A stretch of DNA of 44,970 bases from Acidobacteriota bacterium (GCA_030066195.1 JASJCB010000035.1:1-44970); one strand, 5' to 3'. Shown: positions 27,401-35,027, numbered from the stretch's first letter. The notes: generated by a model not told the origin, from the sequence alone. Translations and numbers: made by a program.

Positions 27401-28163
27401 GGGCAGCGCCCTGACCTCGGAAACGGACCTCAAATTCCGCAACCTGGGCGGCAATGCGATCCAACACCGAGCGCTCACCGATGCGTCGGGCACACTGCGC
27501 ATGGAAGTGAAGACCACCAATGTCAGCAGCAGCGGCGGGATGGTCATCCAGAACTACGATATGCGTGTCAGCGACAACAAAGGCGTCGTTTACGAGGGCG
27601 ACACCTACTTCGGCTTCTTCAGTAAAGCGGCCCTGGCCAACCAGATCGGCCTGCGCGAAGCGGTGCTGTACGTTCCGGACGCAACGGAATCGACGCGAGC
27701 GGAGAGTTTTGCTTATCCTACCGAGGCGCCCTTCCCGGACGCCAATCTGCGTATGATCGACACGATTACCCGCTACATCCCCGATGGAGGCCCTGCGGAC
27801 CTGGGTTTCATCGAGGGAACCAATAAGGTACGGCCGGAAGCCTGGTTCTTCAAGGCGCATTTCTACCAGGATCCGGTCATCCCGGGCTCGCTGGGCCTGG
27901 AAAGCTTCCTGCAATTGCTGAAGGTAGCCGCCTACAAACGCTGGAACGGCAACGCGAAAAGCCGCTTCCAGGCATTGGTCCCGGGTGAAAAGCACGAATG
28001 GGTCTACCGAGGCCAGGTCATCCCCACGGACGACATGGTTACGGTGCAAGCCGTTATCAAACGCGTGGACGACGCCGGTCGAACCCTGTGGGCCGACGGC
28101 TTCCTTACGGTAGACGGCCGGATCATCTACCAAATGATCGACTTCTCGCTGAGCATGCTATAA
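21462..28163 (+). CDS. pfaC: PfaC-type synthase: KS-CLF-AT-DH-DH
   Basis: 2233 residues. Domains in order: ketosynthase about 7-450 (Cys196 in DAACASS, ECHATGT, GHLLTAAG); chain-length-factor-like ketosynthase about 465-860, where the cysteine position reads SSEDLSG (Asp660); acyltransferase about 973-1300 (Ser1064 in GYSLGES); Pro/Ala linker; and two FabA-like dehydratases, each a double hotdog, at about 1465-1860 and 1876-2230. Histidines lie in the second hotdog of each (His1748 in HFTDDRVMPG, His2133 in HFYQDPVIPG). Marine gammaproteobacteria encode the AT as separate PfaB; here it is built in, as in myxobacterial Pfa3, but there is no C-terminal acyltransferase of the AGPAT type. The start is TTG with GAGG 8 bases upstream; an in-frame stop at 21456 excludes anything earlier. 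Confidence 0.93.
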   Translation: MKLEACPPQVAIVGIGAVFPSSQDLNQFWDHVKNGISVAREVPEDRWPVDPDKVFDPQKPKDDKVYSKRGCFVDDVRLDTSDLKISVAELEGLDPVFITGLTAAQAAYRDARMTQVDHGRTGVIIGNIVLPTEKASELTRAWLGRTFTELVAGGNAVHDEELSEDSRNIYAAGLPGILIAKALDLGGGSFTLDAACASSLYALALAAEELIAGRADAMITGGLSRPDCLYTQMGFAQLGALSANGQPLPFDKNADGLVVGEGAGMVVLKRLEDAVAHGDHIYGVLTGYGLANDTDGSLLAPSSEGQLRAMRAAYRRAGWSPSDVQLIECHATGTLLGDQIEFDSLQSLWEGESDGSAVIGSVKSNVGHLLTAAGSAALIKVLLAMREQTLPPTAGFQEPPPKMNLDESPFRVLSQAEPWPKTDKPRRAAVSAFGFGGIDAHVLIEEWRDAPITTPEETRPAPAVAIIGLDTHFGPWRGKEALRRLLYGVDKQKPSEQNAGWGMEDSRWYNHEGFGRLKSHGIEEIAIPFGRYRIPPKEITEMLPQQLLMLQAAAGALQDAGLENTLRNDAGIIAGIALDMNTTNFQMRWVLEEQALRWNREWNLGLDEQQLSDWVQHLREALGPALNANRTIGALGGIVASRVARELRFGGPSFTVSSEDLSGIHALETAVRALQRGELNLAVAGAVDLAADVRTAHAARRLRPQRGGRVSGDGAAAVVLERLDDALAKGRRIYGIIRGMGRAATADEATNLAFAEADISVNRTAYLQLDGMDRPPALFRDNKPATGQVAESVGHTGAASAFNAVVAACLALHDRVIPKGAETHAWLNNRAYGPRVAAVSARGIKGQAAHLVLEGSEQENVREAPLLPPTTHLFYVEGNDAQELNAGIAVLESALRAQTDLSILAHQAWRAPTDKPRTLALIAEDSEELGANLRTAREALTTSPQDPTAHEAFGKLCAGERAFYSNTPFGEEARIAFVFPGSGNHFTNMGRDLSLAWPHVFEAMDAKTGYFAEQLSPDAFWNNQPVSSIDDHRKLLSGQVALGIACSDIVRGMGIQPSGAIGYSLGESVAMFALDAWKDRDSMHLRSRDGDLFTRVYGGELTAVRETWGLADDEPVAWELGVVNRTAEVVRKAMENMQRVYLLIVNTHRECVIGGDPPVVQALVRKLRCGYVKLDGVTAVHCEVLEPAAERYRAHHLFETNAPKGIRFYSGNWGKSYEVTADSIADSIAANARHGLDWPKTIEAAHADGFNVFVEMGPGNSCTRMIKRILKDKRHLAQAVCYQGTDGVTGMLRLVGRFLAERIPVGPNYPLAPLPELSKDPERALRVPVGGKPFQPPKPPAPKQAEPTVSPKPAPRPAPITAAPKPAAAPAVPQPAIIGAGEDLVPSMTAALSAGTKAHEAFLRFSQNSAAAMNETLAWQMDVMNGTPPEQIAQAETPTPVIPTTGGAKPKPPVQRPIYNGPKPFMDRDACLTFAVGRIGDVLGPEFAPIDAHPTRVRLPDEPLMLVDRIMDVGGERMQSGYVITEHDVLPGAWYLDCGRIPTCIAVEAGQADLFLAGYLGIDFETRGKAVYRLLDAVVTFHRDLPGAGETIHYDIKIERFFRQGATWLFRFSFEGSVNGEPLLTMRDGCAGFFSEEELAAGKGIVQTELQKRPMPGKRPEDWRTFVPMSVESYSEAQIDRLRQGDLAGCFGELFANLPLKNPLGIPGGAMSLVDRVTHLEPGGGRFGLGFIRAEADIHPQDWFIVCHFTDDRVMPGTLMYECCLHTLRIYLLRMGWVGEADEVVCHPVIGQGGRLKCRGQVLETTETATYEVTIKELGYAPEPYAVVDAMMYADKKPIVEIEGMSIRLQGLTRERLNRIWSNAAPVPSPTLSPRTEWFTREQILAYAIGNPSECFGDRYKIFDSGRILARLPGPPFMFVDRVTEVNHEPWLMKAGGTVTAEYDIPSGEWYFDANRQESMPFVVLLEIALQPCGFFAAYMGSALTSETDLKFRNLGGNAIQHRALTDASGTLRMEVKTTNVSSSGGMVIQNYDMRVSDNKGVVYEGDTYFGFFSKAALANQIGLREAVLYVPDATESTRAESFAYPTEAPFPDANLRMIDTITRYIPDGGPADLGFIEGTNKVRPEAWFFKAHFYQDPVIPGSLGLESFLQLLKVAAYKRWNGNAKSRFQALVPGEKHEWVYRGQVIPTDDMVTVQAVIKRVDDAGRTLWADGFLTVDGRIIYQMIDFSLSML

Positions 28164-28211
28164 ATATAGTCGACCGAAAACCTCGGAGGCTTTGATTTGG
28201 AACGGGTTTGG

Positions 28212-28252
28212 GATGTGTTGGCTGCGCCGCCTGTTGCAGTTGGCGCAACATC
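28212..28252. terminator. Possible hairpin terminator after pfaC
   Basis: GATGT (28212-28216) and TGCGCC (28223-28228) pair with GGCGCA (28242-28247) and ACATC (28248-28252), with a 6-base bulge and a 13-base loop. There is no clear T-tract. It lies between two convergent genes. Confidence 0.35.
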
Positions 28253-28288
28253 TAATCGCTAAATAAACCGAACTGCTTCTCCGGTCTT

Positions 28289-28687
28289 TTACAACGGCGT
28301 GACCGTCAGGGTGTAATTCGCGGCAGGGTGGGCCGTCAGCGAGATTTCTACAAACGTCTCCAAGCGATCCTCGGCCACGGTTACTCTTTTCTTGACATCC
28401 TGTTCGTCCGAATCTTCCACGCGGACGCCTTCACCCTCGACATAGAGATCCAAACGCCCGCCGGTCGAGGTGACCGCCACATCGAAGCGATCGCCGGCGA
28501 AGGCAATGATTTTGATGAAGCTGATCTGCTCGCCGCCGACTTCGCCTTTACGAACATAGGGTTTTTTCAATTTCTGGAAACTGATGTAGGTATGATCGCG
28601 GCTCAATTCAGTCTTATCCGTGAGCACATGGGACCGGCATCCCGAAAGACAAAAGGCCATAGCCATGAGAATGATCCACCGAAACAT
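28289..28687 (-). CDS. Small predicted lipoprotein, unknown function
   Basis: 132 residues. Residues 1-16 form a signal peptide ending in the lipobox LSGC, with Cys17 as the lipid anchor. The mature part is short, polar and rich in beta-prone segments (LDLYVEGEGVRVED, NYTLTVTPL at the end), and I do not recognise the family. I chose the ATG at 28687, which has GAGGAA 5 bases upstream; the frame extends 12 codons further without a better signal. It converges on pfaC and stands alone, so context says little beyond a cell-envelope location. Confidence 0.75.
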   Translation of the reverse strand: MFRWIILMAMAFCLSGCRSHVLTDKTELSRDHTYISFQKLKKPYVRKGEVGGEQISFIKIIAFAGDRFDVAVTSTGGRLDLYVEGEGVRVEDSDEQDVKKRVTVAEDRLETFVEISLTAHPAANYTLTVTPL

Positions 28688-29567
28688 ACAATTCCTCGCT
28701 TTGAGACAGTCGCCGTGCTGCACGGCTTATTCTACCAGACGGCGAAACCATTCGGCTGTCCGAAGGTCGGTTACATTCCCGGCGACAGGATCGGGTTGGA
28801 AATGAAACGGGGCGCCGTTCTCGGGCAGTGGTATTGTCAAAAAGAAAAACACAACATGATCGCCGGGAATCGGGCCTTTTATGCATAAAAAAGGAGTTTT
28901 CGGCTCGAGAACAGGACGATAAGAACTGACGAAGCTGTATCATTCCCCGATATCGGCGCCGTGCGCCGTTAATTTCACAACTTCATGCCCGGCTCGGAGC
29001 CTCCCAGGCCGAGTACGCCAAACACATTTTCGCGAAAAACAACCCGAGTTGATGTTTCGTTGGGCACTTTTCCGGGATTGGAACCGACTCCGCGTCGTTC
29101 AGGTATAACCAATCCCGGGAACGGAACTGGTCTTCGACCCCGAACACGGTCCTATTCCCGGGAACGGAACCGCCATGACGAATGTCAGCCGGTCCCGTTC
29201 TCTGGCAAAAGACCCCTCGACGTCGGCTTAAGGGCCCTTTTGGACAAAAAAGTGGTGATTTTCAGCCCAACTCCAGATGATACAACCAAATAAGGCGATA
29301 TTTCTCAAAATCAATGTAACCATGGTATCCCGGCAGGTTCTATGGATTCCGGCGGGTAGGACGGTCGGGCCGGTCAATTCTTATGATAAGGAGCATCAAC
29401 GATTTTTTCGAACCAGTAAGATTGCTAGAGATCAGCAAGGGTGCTTATTTTTCTGGGAAGATGGCCGGTTGGAAGAGGTACGATTCGTCATTTTCCCAAT
29501 TCTCCTGGTGATCCAGTCAAGCAAATTCCGTGAGCTAATATTCCGGCGGGATTAGTTCAACACATGC

Positions 29568-29671
29568 TTTTCCAGGGGGCGCAGGACAGTCATGCCTTAC
29601 CCTGGGCTCTTGCGCCCCTGGAAAAACACTTCTCGTTGGGCCCTTGCGACCCTGGAAAAACACTTCTCGTT
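29568..29671. repeat. Tandem 29-bp repeat with inverted partial copy
   Basis: Bases 29609-29637 and 29643-29671 are direct copies with one mismatch (core CCCTGGAAAAACACTTCTCG) and a period of 34. An inverted partial copy, TTTTCCAGGGGGCGCA, lies just upstream at about 29569-29583, so the first two can form a hairpin. Confidence 0.7.
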
Positions 29672-29748
29672 CCGCGGAACAGACTATTGCCACTCGGGTG
29701 GAACATGCCTGGTCCCGGTCTAAGTTTATATTTTCGACCAAAAATGTT

Positions 29749-29777
29749 GAAAAACAACTGAGGAACAATTGTTTTTC
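29749..29777. terminator. Possible terminator hairpin of the injection-system operon
   Basis: GAAAAACAA (29749-29757) pairs TTGTTTTTC (29769-29777) around an 11-base loop. The T-run within the 3' arm could end transcripts arriving on the - strand from the DUF4157 genes. The stem is AT-rich and weak. Confidence 0.3.
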
Positions 29778-29877
29778 ACGCAAAAGGAAGAAGGCGCCGA
29801 TAAGTCGGGGTAGACTTCCGGCCTTTAGAATCGGTGAACCGGGCACTATGGATGAAACCTATTCACAAATATGCCGG

Positions 29878-30180
29878 CTAGTCGGCTCCTTTGAGCACCC
29901 CGACATCCATGCACTTGAGATACTGCGTGTCCTTGCAAGCCCTTTTTTCATTTTTTTCAGCTCCGGGCGAGCATGGGTAGGCCAGGTCCAAAAGAACCAA
30001 GAGAGGATGTGTATTTTCCGGCAGGCGAATCAAGTCATAGAAGGCTTGTTCCATAATCGTGACATATGTTGATTTGGTGGAGGTGATAGGAATAAGCTTC
30101 GATTTGCCCCGGTCTTTTGGGGATAAAGCGAACCGGGTTGTCCTTGTTGGGGAACAGGCACGGCTGGATATCCGGGGCAT
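29878..30180 (-). CDS. Doubtful small gene downstream of a DUF4157 cargo gene
   Basis: 100 codons, beginning 10 bases after the cargo gene stop on the same strand. It contains a fairly protein-like stretch (TIMEQAFYDLIRLPENTHPL, then LLVLLDLAY), but the ribosome-binding site is weak and I recognise no family. The position directly after a putative toxin is where an immunity gene would lie. It could equally be a remnant or chance frame. Confidence 0.25.
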   Translation of the reverse strand: MPRISSRACSPTRTTRFALSPKDRGKSKLIPITSTKSTYVTIMEQAFYDLIRLPENTHPLLVLLDLAYPCSPGAEKNEKRACKDTQYLKCMDVGVLKGAD

Positions 30181-30189
30181 CGCCCCAAA

Positions 30190-31554
30190 TCAGGGGGCCA
30201 GGTCCGATTGCTCCGCGGCATAGCAGGTAGTCTTCACCCCGGTCCGAGTGGTAATCAGTTTCAGACTAACGGTTCCGCCGGAAGATGTTCTCGCCGTGAC
30301 CCAACGGCGGAATTGGCGTCCCGGCAATTCGTGTTTGGCCGCCATGTCCGGGCCGGAAATGGGGCCGCCGCCATTCTTCGAGTAGACATTGGCCAGCTCG
30401 GACCCATTGGCGCAATCGGCCCTGCCGCCCACGATGTGGTAATCCGCATGGGCCGGATCTCTGTGGACCACGGTACCGCCGGAAGTCTCATAAATATTTT
30501 GGAAGGTGTAGGTCCAGTGACGCAGCTTGATTGCATCGGGTAGGATATTACTGCCGCAGGATTGAACCCCATAGGTGGGTCCTACCAATTTGGACAGTTT
30601 GGGGTCCGGCGAATGGAATTTATAATCCCGAAAGGCCAGACCCGTGCAGTTGTATTTTTTAATATCTTTGCTCTTATCGATGGGTCTGGTTGCGGTGGTG
30701 CAATTCTTTGGCTGCCGCATGATGCCGGCCGGGGCCACGGCCCCTTCTACCTCCGTCGCCGGTTTTCGTTGTAGGCCGGGGGTGCTCCGGGGAGCGTACC
30801 CCTGTTGCACCACATGGGTTAGTTCGTGGGCCAGAAGGTGTTTGCCGCGCCCGCCGGCGGGGTTGTACTCGCCGGCGCCGAAAAAGATTTGGTTCCGGTA
30901 GGTAAATGCCCGGGCGTTCAGTTGTTGGTTCAGGGCGGTGCTGCGGCTGCCCTCGTGCACGCGTACATCGGCAAAGGAGCGGCCGTAAAACGGCTCCAAC
31001 CGGTTTCTGATTCCGGTGGGCAGGGGTTTGCCCTCGCCGGAGGCCGCGCTTAACTGGGTGGCGTCAGGCGCGGCAATGCTGTTGCTATCGGCCCCCCGTT
31101 CCTTGCGCGAGATTTCAGCGGAGTCGCCGACCTCATTGTCCTCCAGCTCATCGCTTATTTCCACTGCTTCCCGTTGGATGATGTCGCCCGAGCCAATCGG
31201 CTTGGTTTGCAGTATTTCTTCTTCTTCGTTATCGGTTTGCCGCTGAATCGGTTCGTCACCCATGGGCCGACGCTGCAACTCATCCTGACACTCGTCACAG
31301 ACCCGCTGCACCCCTTCGGAACTCCCGCCGATATTCGGAGCGGCTTCATCGGACATGCGCATCACCTGATCGGCCACCCGGTCGGCCTGTTGCTCGTGCG
31401 CGTCGTTGGGTGCGCCTACCTTCAGCTTGGGTTGGAGGCGAGAGCCGTTCAGGGTTTGCCTGATTGCCGGACGCCCGGCTGGATTGGAACTGAACGGCAG
31501 GGCCGGAGTGGAAGGTAGGGCATTTTTTCGCGATTTTCGTGCAAAAGTTTTCAT
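30190..31554 (-). CDS. DUF4157 (eCIS-core) cargo protein with putative Cys/His hydrolase C-terminus
   Basis: 454 residues. The N-terminus holds the segment shared by all four paralogues here (LQPKLKVGAPNDAHEQQADR at 40-59) and a CDEC motif (86-89), followed by acidic low-complexity sequence with QR-type motifs. The DUF4157 core spans about 181-252 with HELTH at 243-247. The C-terminal region (about 280-454) is unique. It has NCTGLAF with Cys303 and DYHIVGG with His373, then YSKNGGGPISGP, a layout suggesting a papain-like Cys-His hydrolase; that is inference. DUF4157 proteins are known as frequent companions and cargoes of extracellular contractile injection systems. GGAG lies 7 bases before the ATG. 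It is the last of the four, with a 234-base gap before it. Confidence 0.8.
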   Translation of the reverse strand: MKTFARKSRKNALPSTPALPFSSNPAGRPAIRQTLNGSRLQPKLKVGAPNDAHEQQADRVADQVMRMSDEAAPNIGGSSEGVQRVCDECQDELQRRPMGDEPIQRQTDNEEEEILQTKPIGSGDIIQREAVEISDELEDNEVGDSAEISRKERGADSNSIAAPDATQLSAASGEGKPLPTGIRNRLEPFYGRSFADVRVHEGSRSTALNQQLNARAFTYRNQIFFGAGEYNPAGGRGKHLLAHELTHVVQQGYAPRSTPGLQRKPATEVEGAVAPAGIMRQPKNCTTATRPIDKSKDIKKYNCTGLAFRDYKFHSPDPKLSKLVGPTYGVQSCGSNILPDAIKLRHWTYTFQNIYETSGGTVVHRDPAHADYHIVGGRADCANGSELANVYSKNGGGPISGPDMAAKHELPGRQFRRWVTARTSSGGTVSLKLITTRTGVKTTCYAAEQSDLAP

Positions 31555-31788
31555 GGCTTCTCCGCCTTATCTTTATCTATACGGGGTTATCGGGTTTGAA
31601 ATGATTGATACTAATCTCCGGCAATGGCTCCATATTGGAGAATCTATTCTCGCGAGACCTGAAAAACAAGAATGGTGTAGGTATTCCGGTATTTAGGGCG
31701 ATAAATAATAGGTGGGGCAATGGGGGCTAACAGTTGCTCCCGGCGCTTTTGCCCGCACTCCATTATGGATACCCGGCGTTTTCAGGAC

Positions 31789-33303
31789 TCAGGGAATCGT
31801 GTCCTTGAGTTTGTATTTTGTGCCGTGCTTCTTGTTGTACGCCTTCCTGAATTGTTTGCAGGCTTTGAGGAAGCTGGACCAGTTGATCTTCTTGGGCTTC
31901 TTCTTGGAACGCCAGAAGGACTCGCCGCAATAGGGTTGCTTGTAGGTGCCGCGCAACTCGATGCCGTGTTCTTTCCGCAATTGGTTCTCGCGTCCAACGG
32001 TGAGCTGGTGGCCGCCCTTGCCTCTGGGTTTGGCATGGTCGGGACCGTGCTTTCCGAAATTACCCAGCCAGCCGTGGCCGCAAAGCTCGTGACCCAGCAC
32101 CAACCAGGGAGCAATGTTCAGGGTCTTGCCCGATTTGGTCGCCGCGCCCCAGAACTTTTCCGTGTTGGGCGACGGCGCCGTCACCTGGCCGCCCGTACCG
32201 CCCGGCTTGCGGCCGTTGGCCTTATCGTCGTCATCGAAGTCGGTATGGGGCCAACTCACATCGTCCACTTTAATACGCCACGAATGCTTGGAGGCCGCCA
32301 TGTCGCAAAGGCAGGTGCAACCCGTGGGCGTTTTGGAGAAGACGGCAGGCGGCGGCAGCATGATTCCGGGGCCGAAAGGAAAAGGCGCAAAGGTCGGTGA
32401 ACAGAATTTCTTGTCCACGGTGACCTGGCCGGCGCCGGTCACTTTGACCTTACCCTCGCCGCAAAGCTTGGTAAGGTAATCCAAAACGGTTTTCCCGTTG
32501 GTCTGGTCGAGGCCCTTACCGCCGGGTTTCTTGATTTTCTTTTTGGGGTCGACCACGGTCACCTTGCGTTGGATATTGCCGGAAGAAGCCGCGACCGAGG
32601 CTCGGCTCTGTTGCACCACGTGGGTTAACTCGTGAGCCAGGAGATGTTTACCCCGCTGGGTTTGGGGGCTGTACTGATTGGCGCCGAAGACAATATCGCG
32701 ACCCAAGGTAAAGGCCCGGGCCTTGACAGCGCCCGCGGTCTCGGCCGCTTGGGGTCCGGTGTGGATGCGAACGTTTGAGAAATCGCGACCGAAGCGGGGT
32801 TCGAAAAAGGCCCTCGTCGTATGGTCCATGGGCCGGCCCTGTCCTCTCAGGCTTCGAATCTCGGAGGCCGTGTTGTCGGTGACAGCCGGCGTTTCCCCGG
32901 CAACAGCCCTGGCCTGAAGCGATTCTTCCTCCTCTTCCTCCGGCTGTCGTTGCAGTTCGTCCTCGTCCTCTTCCGCGGGCTGCCGTTGCAGTTCATTCTC
33001 GTCTTCCGGCACGGGCTGTCGTTGGAGTTCATCCTCGCATTCCGCGCAAACCCGTTGCACGCCTTCCGGGCCCTGACCGATTTGCGGGGTCCCCTTATCG
33101 GGCATGCGCATGATCTGGTCAGCCACGCGGTCTGCTTCCTGCTCATGGGCGTCATTGGGGGCGCCCACCTTCAGCTTGGGTTGCAGGCGGTTGCCTTCCA
33201 GGATCTGCCTGATTACCACGCGTCCCATGGGCGCCGCACCGAAGGAGGTTGCCGTGGTGAAGGTCCGCGTTTTTTTTCGTGATTTGCGTGCAAAGGTTTT
33301 CAT
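31789..33303 (-). CDS. DUF4157 (eCIS-core) cargo protein with HExxxH metallopeptidase-like C-terminus
   Basis: 504 residues. The first 95 residues are close to those of the next gene downstream (both begin MKTFARKSRK and share LQPKLKVGAPNDAHEQ at 40-55), pointing to duplication with a new C-terminus. CAEC at 86-89 is followed by three copies of an ELQRQP-acidic repeat. The DUF4157 core is about 155-232 with HELTH at 224-228. The C-terminus carries GHELCGHGWLGN (His405, Glu406, His410) and then GRENQLRKEHGIELRGTY near 437-454, which recalls the EN-x-R-x-E-x-G pattern after the zinc site of NleD-like peptidases. The spacing is HExxxH, not HExxH. I chose the ATG at 33303 by similarity with the paralogue; 17 in-frame codons upstream look spurious. 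Confidence 0.82.
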   Translation of the reverse strand: MKTFARKSRKKTRTFTTATSFGAAPMGRVVIRQILEGNRLQPKLKVGAPNDAHEQEADRVADQIMRMPDKGTPQIGQGPEGVQRVCAECEDELQRQPVPEDENELQRQPAEEDEDELQRQPEEEEEESLQARAVAGETPAVTDNTASEIRSLRGQGRPMDHTTRAFFEPRFGRDFSNVRIHTGPQAAETAGAVKARAFTLGRDIVFGANQYSPQTQRGKHLLAHELTHVVQQSRASVAASSGNIQRKVTVVDPKKKIKKPGGKGLDQTNGKTVLDYLTKLCGEGKVKVTGAGQVTVDKKFCSPTFAPFPFGPGIMLPPPAVFSKTPTGCTCLCDMAASKHSWRIKVDDVSWPHTDFDDDDKANGRKPGGTGGQVTAPSPNTEKFWGAATKSGKTLNIAPWLVLGHELCGHGWLGNFGKHGPDHAKPRGKGGHQLTVGRENQLRKEHGIELRGTYKQPYCGESFWRSKKKPKKINWSSFLKACKQFRKAYNKKHGTKYKLKDTIP

Positions 33304-33369
33304 TGATTTCACCGCCCGTCGGGAATTCCTTGAAGCAAGGTTAACAAAAGGCAACGGGTTTGTGTATCG

Positions 33370-34935
33370 TTATGGGGTGCCGGGATTGATGCTTTGGAAG
33401 AATTGGGTCGCATCGGCAAAAGAACGGTAGGTGAAAGTATCCAGGGTTTGGGTCAAGGTAACGTGGCGTCCCCACCAGTATCGATTCTCCCTGCGCTCCT
33501 GAGTAACCTCGGGCCTGTTTTGGAAGACCGTAGGATCAATGTCCTCGCCCATGGAGTCCGCGCCCCATACCGGGATGCTCAAAGACAAGATCGCTCCGGC
33601 CGCCGCTGCCCGCGATCCGGGTTCGCCGCTAATGGTATACCCAACAGATTGGGATATACTTTGCGGGGAGATCAGGGGATCAGGCGTTGATCCGCCCGAG
33701 GCAAAGTAGGTTTGCGCCAATTGCGTTCGGGTTGCTTGAGGAACCGACGCTTCCCCGCTCAATTCCTGGATCGCGTATAGGAATTGCGCGTGGGAGTACT
33801 CCAGGCAGGTGGCCGTGCGATAGTCAGTAGCCGTACTGAATAAGTTCCATGGTATGGGGTCTGTAGGGAGGTTGAAGTCCCTGGCCTGGATATTTTCAAG
33901 GAGACGGCTGATAATCAACTGGTGCTCGGGACCAATGAAACGGATGATCCTCACCACCGATGCATCAGCGGCTTCCTCGTAGAAAAGGGTCGCCCTTACG
34001 GTACGGTTGCCAAAACCGACCATATCGTGGATCAGTCCATTGCCAAGGTAAATACCGCCGTGGGTAACCGGATTATTGATCATCCCGGCAAGAGCGGTGC
34101 TGCCCAGCCTGAATACGATATCACCCGGTTGAAATCCGAGACGGGTGGCCAGGGCGTTGTCATCCGCCGTGGGTGTGACCCGGCCCTCGACCATCGCACG
34201 GCGCTCCTCCGGGGTGTACCGATCCATTTGCACCATTTCGGGGCTACGGTTCGGCGCTTCACCGGGGACGCTCGATCGGCCGGGATGGGACGAGGCTTTG
34301 CCCTGTTGCACCACATGGGTCAGTTCATGGGCCAACAGGCGTTTGCCGTCTTCCGTTTGAGGCGCATAGTTGTTCCGGCCGAAGACGATATCCCTGCCCA
34401 GTGTATAAGCGCGGGCGTTGAGGGATTCGGCCGTACTCGCGGCTTGTTCACCGCTGTGAATGCGGACGTTGGAGAAATCGTAGCCGAAGCGCGGTTCAAA
34501 GAAGGCTCTCGTTGTGGCATCCAGGGGCCTGCCGCCGGAACGTTGGGCATGAATAGCGCTTTCTGTGCCCGGGTCGATCTTCGGAGTTGTCCCGGACTCT
34601 GTCCTGGTTTGTACGATTTCCTCTTCCTCTTCTTCGTCCGATTTCCTCTGAAGTTCGTCTTCACATTCGTCGCATACCCTTTGAATCCCGGGCTGTCCCC
34701 CGGATATGGGCGGCGGTTGAGCCGTGTCCGGCATGCGCATGACCTGCTCGGCTGTATGATCGGCCTCGCGTTCGAAGGCGTCGTCCGGCGCACCTACCTT
34801 GAGGTCGGTTTGGATCAAGTCGTTACCGATTACGTTCCTTATAGCCGCCCGGCCGGCCGGTATGGGTGCGATGGAAACCGGTTGGCTGTTGACGGTTTTG
34901 GTCTTTTTGCCTTTCGTTTGAATTAGGGTTTTCAT
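33370..34935 (-). CDS. DUF4157 (eCIS-core) cargo protein with permuted NlpC/P60-like C-terminus
   Basis: 521 residues. Shared segment TDLKVGAPDDAFEREADH at 43-60, CDEC at 88-91, an acidic run (EEEEEE at 101-106), and a DUF4157 core at about 135-211 with HELTH at 203-207. The C-terminal half starts near 265 with GDIVFRLG, then HGGIYLGNGLIHD with His292, and TATCLEYSHAQF with Cys377. His before Cys is the order of the circularly permuted NlpC/P60 families (YiiX/YebB and LRAT-like), which act on peptide, amide or acyl bonds. Such a domain could be a cargo enzyme; the substrate is unknown. GAGGGG lies 7 bases before the ATG at 34935, which I prefer to an upstream in-frame ATG at 34968. Confidence 0.83.
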   Translation of the reverse strand: MKTLIQTKGKKTKTVNSQPVSIAPIPAGRAAIRNVIGNDLIQTDLKVGAPDDAFEREADHTAEQVMRMPDTAQPPPISGGQPGIQRVCDECEDELQRKSDEEEEEEIVQTRTESGTTPKIDPGTESAIHAQRSGGRPLDATTRAFFEPRFGYDFSNVRIHSGEQAASTAESLNARAYTLGRDIVFGRNNYAPQTEDGKRLLAHELTHVVQQGKASSHPGRSSVPGEAPNRSPEMVQMDRYTPEERRAMVEGRVTPTADDNALATRLGFQPGDIVFRLGSTALAGMINNPVTHGGIYLGNGLIHDMVGFGNRTVRATLFYEEAADASVVRIIRFIGPEHQLIISRLLENIQARDFNLPTDPIPWNLFSTATDYRTATCLEYSHAQFLYAIQELSGEASVPQATRTQLAQTYFASGGSTPDPLISPQSISQSVGYTISGEPGSRAAAAGAILSLSIPVWGADSMGEDIDPTVFQNRPEVTQERRENRYWWGRHVTLTQTLDTFTYRSFADATQFFQSINPGTP

Positions 34936-35027
34936 AGCCAACCCCCTCATTAATTGGGTGATCACCACCTCATCGGTCTTCTCATCCGTTCTTTAGGTCG
35001 TTCAGCCCGAGTGATATCGGGCCCGTC

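Larger units (their letters stand above)
28724..29877. other. Long non-coding stretch rich in short repeats
   Basis: No convincing gene on either strand; the open frames of up to about 140 codons have no protein-like pattern. CCCGGGAACGGAAC occurs twice (about 29114-29127 and 29158-29171), with a related CCGGGATTGGAAC before them. ATTCCGGCGGG occurs near 29346 and 29550. The composition looks more AT-rich than the flanking blocks. This may be the decayed remains of mobile DNA separating the lipid-synthase and injection-system blocks. Confidence 0.5.

Noticed and set aside
28985..30072. Several 60-140 codon + strand frames
   Set aside because: Overlapping frames with repeat-derived sequence, no ribosome-binding sites and no protein-like patterns.
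29878..30180. Response-regulator receiver domain
   Set aside because: LVLLDL resembles the phosphoacceptor strand, but the acidic pair, the Thr/Ser strand and the Lys strand are not found, so I leave it unnamed.
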